NCBI GenBank assembly: GCA_910585245.1
Contig: CAJUCO010000004.1
Coordinates: 3,145-67,144 of the forward strand
Reading direction: 5' to 3'
Origin: an uncultured Oscillibacter sp.
GTDB lineage: Bacteria > Bacillota > Clostridia > Oscillospirales > Oscillospiraceae
Length of the DNA stretch: 64,000 nt
In this document: in pieces, positions 60,316 through 64,000 of the stretch
Position numbering within the stretch: position 1 is the stretch's first letter
Layout: each line of letters starts with the position of its first letter
Made by a program: the position numbers and the translations under genes
Notes under the pieces: generated by a model
Told to the model about the DNA's origin: nothing
Database searches by the model: none
The model's input: the letters and a program-made list of their open reading frames with translations, nothing else

Positions 60316-61938
60316 ATGTCTAAGCTCATCAAGCGCGGCGAGGATGCCCGCAAGGCGCTGGAAACCGGCGTCAACACTCTGGCCGATACCGTCAAAATCA
60401 CCCTGGGCCCCAAGGGCCGGAACGTGGTTCTGGACAAAAAATACGGCGCTCCCCTGATCACCAACGACGGCGTGACCATCGCCAAGGAAATCGAGCTGGA
60501 CGATCCCTTTGAAAACATGGGCGCTCAACTGGTGAAGGAAGTCTCCACCAAGACCAACGACGTGGCCGGCGACGGAACCACCACCGCCACGCTTTTGGCG
60601 CAGGCCATGATTGGCGAGGGGCTGAAAAACCTGGCCGCCGGGGCCAACCCCATCGTGGTGAAAAAGGGCATGGCCAAGGCCGTGGAGGCCGCCGTGGCCG
60701 AGGTCAAGACCCAGGCCAAAACCGTGGACGGCACCAAGGATATCGCCCGGGTAGGCGCGGTCTCCTCCGGTGACGAGGAGATTGGCAAACTGATTGCCGA
60801 CGCCATGGAAAAGGTCTCCGCCGACGGAGTCATTACCATTGAAGAGTCCAAAACCGCCGAGACCTACAGCGAAGTGGTGGAGGGTATGCAGTTCGACCGG
60901 GGTTATATCACCCCCTATATGGCCACCGATATGGAAAAGATGGAGGCCGTGGTGGACGACGCCTATATTCTCATCACCGACAAAAAGATCTCTGTGATCT
61001 CCGATATCCTGCCTCTGCTGGAGCAGCTGGTCCAGTCCGGCAAGAAGCTCCTCATCATCGCCGAGGACGTGGAGGGCGAAGCCCTGAGCACCCTGATCGT
61101 CAACCGCCTCCGGGGCACCCTCAACGTGGTCTGCGTCAAGGCTCCCGGCTTCGGCGACCGCCGCAAGGAGATGCTTCAGGATATCGCTACCCTCACCGGC
61201 GGCACCGTGGTCAGCGAGGAAGTGGGTCTGGAGCTCAAGGCTGCCGACATCTCCATGCTGGGCCGTGCCCGTCAGGTGAAGGTCACCAAAGAAAACACCA
61301 CCATTGTGGACGGAGCCGGTGACTCCCAGGCCATCAAAGACCGGGTTGCCCAGATCCGCTCTCAGATTGCCAATACCACCAGCGACTATGACAAAGAGAA
61401 GCTCCAGGAGCGTCTGGCCAAGCTGGCTGGCGGCGTGGCTGTTATCAAAGTCGGCGCGGCCACCGAGACCGAGATGAAGGAAAAGAAACTCCGCATTGAA
61501 GACGCCCTGAACGCCACCCGGGCCGCTGTGGAAGAAGGCGTAGTGGCCGGCGGCGGAACCATCTTTGTCAACGTCATCCCTGCCGTGGAGACCCTGCTGG
61601 ACTCTGTGGAGGGCGACGAGAAGACCGGCGTGCGCATCGTGGCCAAGGCCTTGGAGGCCCCCATCCGTCAGATCGCCGCCAACGCGGGCCTGGACGGCTC
61701 CGTCATCCTGGAAAAAGTCCGCTCCGGCAAAAAGGGCTATGGCTTCGACGCCTATAAAGAGACCTATTGCGACATGGTGGACGCGGGAATCATCGACCCC
61801 GCCAAGGTGACCCGCAGCGCTCTGGAGAATGCCGCGTCTGTTGCCGGGATGGTGCTGACCACCGAGTCCCTGGTTGCCGACAAGCCCGAGCCCCCCGCTC
61901 CCGCCCCCGCCGCGCCTGACATGGGCGGTATGTACTAA
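60316..61938 (+). CDS. groEL: Chaperonin GroEL (Hsp60)
   Basis: GroEL of 540 residues. Equatorial domain LGPKGRNVVLDKKYGAPLIT NDGVTI, ATP loop AGDGTTTATLLAQAM, apical domain with YITPYMATDMEKMEAVVDDA Y, family signature AAVEEGVVAGGGT. C-terminal tail PAPAAPDMGGMY. The ATG at 60316 follows AGGAGGAACTGCTATT. Behind it a terminator hairpin is split from its copy by repeat element copy 3. Confidence 0.99.
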   Translation: MSKLIKRGEDARKALETGVNTLADTVKITLGPKGRNVVLDKKYGAPLITNDGVTIAKEIELDDPFENMGAQLVKEVSTKTNDVAGDGTTTATLLAQAMIGEGLKNLAAGANPIVVKKGMAKAVEAAVAEVKTQAKTVDGTKDIARVGAVSSGDEEIGKLIADAMEKVSADGVITIEESKTAETYSEVVEGMQFDRGYITPYMATDMEKMEAVVDDAYILITDKKISVISDILPLLEQLVQSGKKLLIIAEDVEGEALSTLIVNRLRGTLNVVCVKAPGFGDRRKEMLQDIATLTGGTVVSEEVGLELKAADISMLGRARQVKVTKENTTIVDGAGDSQAIKDRVAQIRSQIANTTSDYDKEKLQERLAKLAGGVAVIKVGAATETEMKEKKLRIEDALNATRAAVEEGVVAGGGTIFVNVIPAVETLLDSVEGDEKTGVRIVAKALEAPIRQIAANAGLDGSVILEKVRSGKKGYGFDAYKETYCDMVDAGIIDPAKVTRSALENAASVAGMVLTTESLVADKPEPPAPAPAAPDMGGMY

Positions 61939-61955
61939 GAAGATTTCAAGGTGAA

Positions 61956-61989
61956 AAAACCGGCGTCCACTTTGGTGGACGCCGGTTTT
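61956..61989 (+). terminator. groEL terminator, left flank of repeat copy 3
   Basis: 15-bp stem AAAACCGGCGTCCAC / GTGGACGCCGGTTTT with TTTG loop. It recurs with one base changed at 62151. Confidence 0.88.
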
Positions 61990-62151
61990 AGCTTGTTAAA
62001 AAAGTACTGTCTAAAAGAAAGCGGAAAGGAAAAGAGCTACGAGAGAAACCTATCAGGGGTTTCTCTCGTTTTGAATCAGAAGTTTTTCAGACCTTTTGAA
62101 AGGTCTGAAAAACTTGCTCAGGCTGGCGAAAACCCTTTTTCGACAGCCTGA
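61990..62151. repeat. Triple-hairpin dispersed element, copy 3
   Basis: 162 bp. Hairpin 1 (62039-62050 with 62058-62069) has 12 pairs. Hairpin 2 reads AAGTTTTTCAGACC with GGTCTGAAAAACTT: one T more on the left and one A more on the right than copy 2, a compensated change. Hairpin 3 GGCTGGCGAAAA with TTTTCGACAGCC has one mismatch. Bracketed by near-identical terminator hairpins. Confidence 0.88.
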
Positions 62152-62186
62152 AACCGGCGTCCACTTTGATGGACGCCGGTTTTCTA
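62151..62186. terminator. Terminator, right flank of repeat copy 3
   Basis: 13-bp stem AAACCGGCGTCCA / TGGACGCCGGTTT, T-rich on both sides, so it also ends cutC on the minus strand. Confidence 0.85.
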
Positions 62187-62939
62187 TTTGACAAGCCTGT
62201 GAACCGCCTCCGCGCAAGCCCGAAATTCCGCCTCGTCCGTCCTCCAGAGCTCGTATTCCGGCAGAGCGGGCAGACCCATGGAAACCGTGGATTTCCGGTA
62301 GACCATGCCGCTTTCCACCGGGCCGCTGCGACCGGAGGTGTGGAACGTGCGCACGCCGGTGCGTTCATAGATCTCCCGGATGTTCTCCTTTCGCACGCCG
62401 CAGCCCGCCATAATTTCCACACGGCCTGCCGCCCGCGCCTGTAGGGCCCGCAGGGTCTCCGCACCGGTGAGAGCGTCTTTTTCCTGGCCGGAGGTGAGGA
62501 TGGTCCGGCAGCCCAGCCGGACCGCCGCCTCCAGGGACTCCAACGGGTCTCGCGTCATGTCGAAGGCCCGGTGGAGGGTGACTTCCATCTCCCCGGCGGC
62601 CTCTATGAGACGGGCCATGACCGCCTCGTCCAAGCGTCCGTCCGGCGTCAGGGCCCCCAGCACCACGCCGCCGGCTCCAAGTTCCCGGAACCGGCGGACG
62701 CAGTCCTCCATCTCGTCCACCTCCGCCTTGGAATAGAGGAAGTCCCCAAAACGAGGACGAATCAGCACATTGACAGGGACGGAACAGTCCCGCCGGACCT
62801 GTTGAAACAGGGCCAGGGAGGGAGTGGTCCCGCCGATGGAGAGATTAGCGCAAAGCTCCAGCCGGTCCGCCCCGCCCCGGCAGGCGGCCAGAGCGGAGGC
62901 GTGGGAGTCTACGCAGCCCTCGATGAATCCAACGCTCAA
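62184..62939 (-). CDS. cutC: Copper homeostasis protein CutC family
   Basis: TIM-barrel protein of 251 residues. VGFIEGCVDSHASALAACRG GADRLELCANL, PVNVLIRPRFGDFLYS, TLHRAFDMTRDPLESLE, RILTSGQ-like CRTILTSGQEKDALTGAETL and MAGCGVRKENI. I place the start at TTG 62939, six to seven bases after GGGAGG and overlapping the phosphatase stop as TTGA. The much longer open frame upstream is a different, non-coding frame of the phosphatase gene. The copper role of CutC is disputed; a sugar- or metabolite-related enzyme function is possible. Confidence 0.92.
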   Translation of the reverse strand: MSVGFIEGCVDSHASALAACRGGADRLELCANLSIGGTTPSLALFQQVRRDCSVPVNVLIRPRFGDFLYSKAEVDEMEDCVRRFRELGAGGVVLGALTPDGRLDEAVMARLIEAAGEMEVTLHRAFDMTRDPLESLEAAVRLGCRTILTSGQEKDALTGAETLRALQARAAGRVEIMAGCGVRKENIREIYERTGVRTFHTSGRSGPVESGMVYRKSTVSMGLPALPEYELWRTDEAEFRACAEAVHRLVK

Positions 62940-63402
62940 AACGCGCCTCCCGTCTTCCTCAGGGACGAAAGAAGCCCCTGGCAGCCCGCCAGAATGTCCC
63001 GGTAGGCGGTGTCGAAGTCCCCGGTATACCAGGGGTCCGCCACCTCGCCGGAATGGCCCGCGTACTCCATCAGCAAGTGGATCTTCCCCGCTGGGTCGCC
63101 GCCGCAGATGCGGTTCATGTTCCGCAAGTTGGCCCGGTCCATGCCCAGAAGCAGGTCCCAGGCGGCGTAGTCCTCCCGCCGGAGCTGCCGGGAGGTCTTC
63201 CCGGCGCAGCTGATTCCATGTTCCGCCAGTTTCTGACGGGCCGGGGATAGACGGGATTTCCCAGCTCTTCCGTGCTGGTGGCGGCGGAGGCAATTTGGAA
63301 TTGGCCCTCCGGTCCCGCCTGTTCCACCAGACTTTTCATGATAAATTCGGCCATGGGACTGCGGCAAATATTGCCGTGGCACACAAACAGCAGTTTCACC
63401 AT
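62936..63402 (-). pseudogene. Low-molecular-weight protein-tyrosine phosphatase, frameshifted
   Basis: The phosphatase is split in two frames. The N-terminal part (from ATG 63402) has MVKLLFVCHGNICRSPMAEF with catalytic Cys8 and Arg14, up to STEELGNPVYP. The remainder (ARQKLAEHGISCAGKTSRQL, ending at 62936, with the general-acid loop DPWYTGDFD) continues in another frame. One C is missing from a run of four at 63243-63246; with five the gene would be one 155-residue ORF of normal family length. This is either a recent mutation or an assembly error at a homopolymer. It is followed by cutC with a four-base overlap and has a good promoter. Confidence 0.9.
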
Positions 63403-63461
63403 ATCTCACAATTCCTTTTTCAATTCCCGGAAGCCCCGCCGGGGCGGGGACCTGCGCCTTC

Positions 63462-63490
63462 ATTATAGCAAAGCTCCGGGGGAAAGACAA
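63462..63490 (-). promoter_or_regulatory. Sigma-A promoter of phosphatase-cutC
   Basis: On the minus strand TTGTCT, 17-base spacer, TATAAT, about 60 bases before the phosphatase start. Confidence 0.8.
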
Positions 63491-63531
63491 GGGCAAGGTT
63501 TTCCAGAGATTTTACAGGATGCGGCTTGTTT

Positions 63532-63561
63532 TTTACAGGAAGAAGTGGTAGACTGTACAAA
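63532..63561 (+). promoter_or_regulatory. Possible promoter of the Cys/His repeat gene
   Basis: TTTACA (63532-63537), 18-base spacer, TACAAA (63556-63561), about 100 bases before the start. Confidence 0.45.
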
Positions 63562-63663
63562 GTGAGACCAAGCCCTGCCGCCCCGAGGGGGGCGGAACAA
63601 ATGGGACCTGGGCGCGGAGGCGGACAGGTCCGGAAAACATAAGGAAAGGACACTGGATACATC

Positions 63664-64000
63664 ATGAAACGAAAGAGTCAATTGTTAGCTTTGCTGATGG
63701 CGCTGTGCCTGCTGGCGAGCCTGACCGTTTTGCCTGCGGCGGCGGATGAGATTAGTGAAGACGATACGACCCAAACAACACCAGAACAATGCGAACATGG
63801 CAATGACCCTGCTACCTGCGAAAAGTGCCACCCGGAGCTGGCAAAGTGTGAACATGGCAATGACCCTGCCACCTGCGAGAAGTGCCATCCGGAACTGGCA
63901 AAGTGCGAACATGGCAATGACCCTGCCACCTGCGAGAAGTGCCACCCGGAACTGGCAAAGTGCGAACATGGCAATGACCCTGCCACCTGCGAGAAGTGCC
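63664..64000 (+). CDS. Secreted Cys/His-rich tandem-repeat protein (partial)
   Basis: Cut by the right edge of the window. Signal peptide MKRKSQLLALLMALCLLASL with cleavage near LPAAADE. After an acidic Thr-rich linker come four visible copies (the last one incomplete) of the 19-residue unit CEHGNDPATCEKCHPELAK. Each unit has three Cys and two His, in the order C-x-H, C-x-x-C-H. The units are nearly identical at DNA level (57 bp), pointing to recent expansion. Zinc or other metal binding outside the cell is the simplest idea; CEKCH also fits the heme attachment motif. AAGGAAAGG lies before the ATG. I do not recognise the family. Confidence 0.8.
   Translation, partial: MKRKSQLLALLMALCLLASLTVLPAAADEISEDDTTQTTPEQCEHGNDPATCEKCHPELAKCEHGNDPATCEKCHPELAKCEHGNDPATCEKCHPELAKCEHGNDPATCEKC
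63823..64000 (+). repeat. 57-bp tandem repeats within the Cys/His protein gene
   Basis: About four units beginning near 63790, 63848, 63905 and 63962, differing by a few silent bases. The array continues beyond the window. Confidence 0.85.

Noticed and set aside
62940..63293. N-terminal extension of CutC by about 118 residues
   Set aside because: This frame runs through the phosphatase gene, has no family similarity, and a good ribosome site exists for the TTG at 62939.
63678..63986. Minus-strand repeat ORF with ten-residue units opposite the Cys/His repeat gene
   Set aside because: Mirrors the 57-bp repeats; no ribosome site and no signal, while the plus-strand frame has a signal peptide and start.

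Overview
The window looks like a chromosomal segment of a high-GC Firmicute, most likely a gut clostridium of the Oscillospiraceae (Flavonifractor/Oscillibacter/Lawsonibacter type). The genus is inference. The signs are Gram-positive style Shine-Dalgarno sites before almost every gene, HrcA with two perfect CIRCE operators, RNase M5, DUF951 and DUF6514 proteins, AraC-controlled sugar ABC transporters with shared MsmK/UgpC ATPases, and C11 peptidase and DUF4397 proteins. I see no rRNA, tRNA, CRISPR array, transposase or prophage.

Layout. 1-2600: a two-component system (response regulator, histidine kinase, membrane-anchored partner) read leftward. 2.7-11 kb: a DUF4397 protein with proline-rich repeats, MntP, three proteins of unknown or Sel1 type and a clostripain-like protease. 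11.5-21 kb: an alpha-galactoside locus (AraC, GH36 alpha-galactosidase, two permeases, binding protein, second AraC, MsmK ATPase, YesL-like protein). 21.3-28 kb: accessory region with two coiled-coil small proteins, a sigma-28-like promoter next to an (AAGC)12 tetranucleotide tract, and five consecutive exported or membrane proteins of unknown function. 28.6-31.9 kb: YchF, an ECF sigma/anti-sigma pair, a rhodanese. 32-43 kb: an amino-sugar locus: MsmK/UgpC ATPase, NagA, NagB, two permeases, binding protein, a PocR-AraC regulator, an N-acetylhexosamine-kinase-like protein, a nucleotidyltransferase and GalE. The last four are tightly overlapping and resemble a Leloir-type route for N-acetylhexosamines, but no GH112 phosphorylase is present here. 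43-47.7 kb: RarA, an S1-domain protein, DUF951, a 31-residue membrane peptide, a PaaI-type thioesterase and a Crp/Fnr regulator. 48-59.7 kb: hrcA-grpE-dnaK-dnaJ, a PHP phosphatase, rpiB, a DUF4015-like protein, comEC-holA-rnmV, DUF6514. 59.7-64 kb: groES-groEL, cutC, a frameshifted low-molecular-weight tyrosine phosphatase, and the start of a secreted Cys/His repeat protein cut by the window end.

Beyond genes, the window holds two families of dispersed non-coding repeats. One is a triple-hairpin element of about 165 bp in three copies (4482, 29744, 61990); two copies are bracketed by near-identical terminator hairpins, and paired changes between copies preserve one of the internal stems. The other is a 200-bp MITE-like element with terminal inverted repeats in two copies (11257, 46031). 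Several genes are preceded by mini-ORFs ending in ATGA overlaps, and one Shine-Dalgarno is separated from its start codon by a perfect hairpin. These, the tetranucleotide tract with its sigma-28-like promoter, and the Cys/His repeat protein are the most unusual things I can see.
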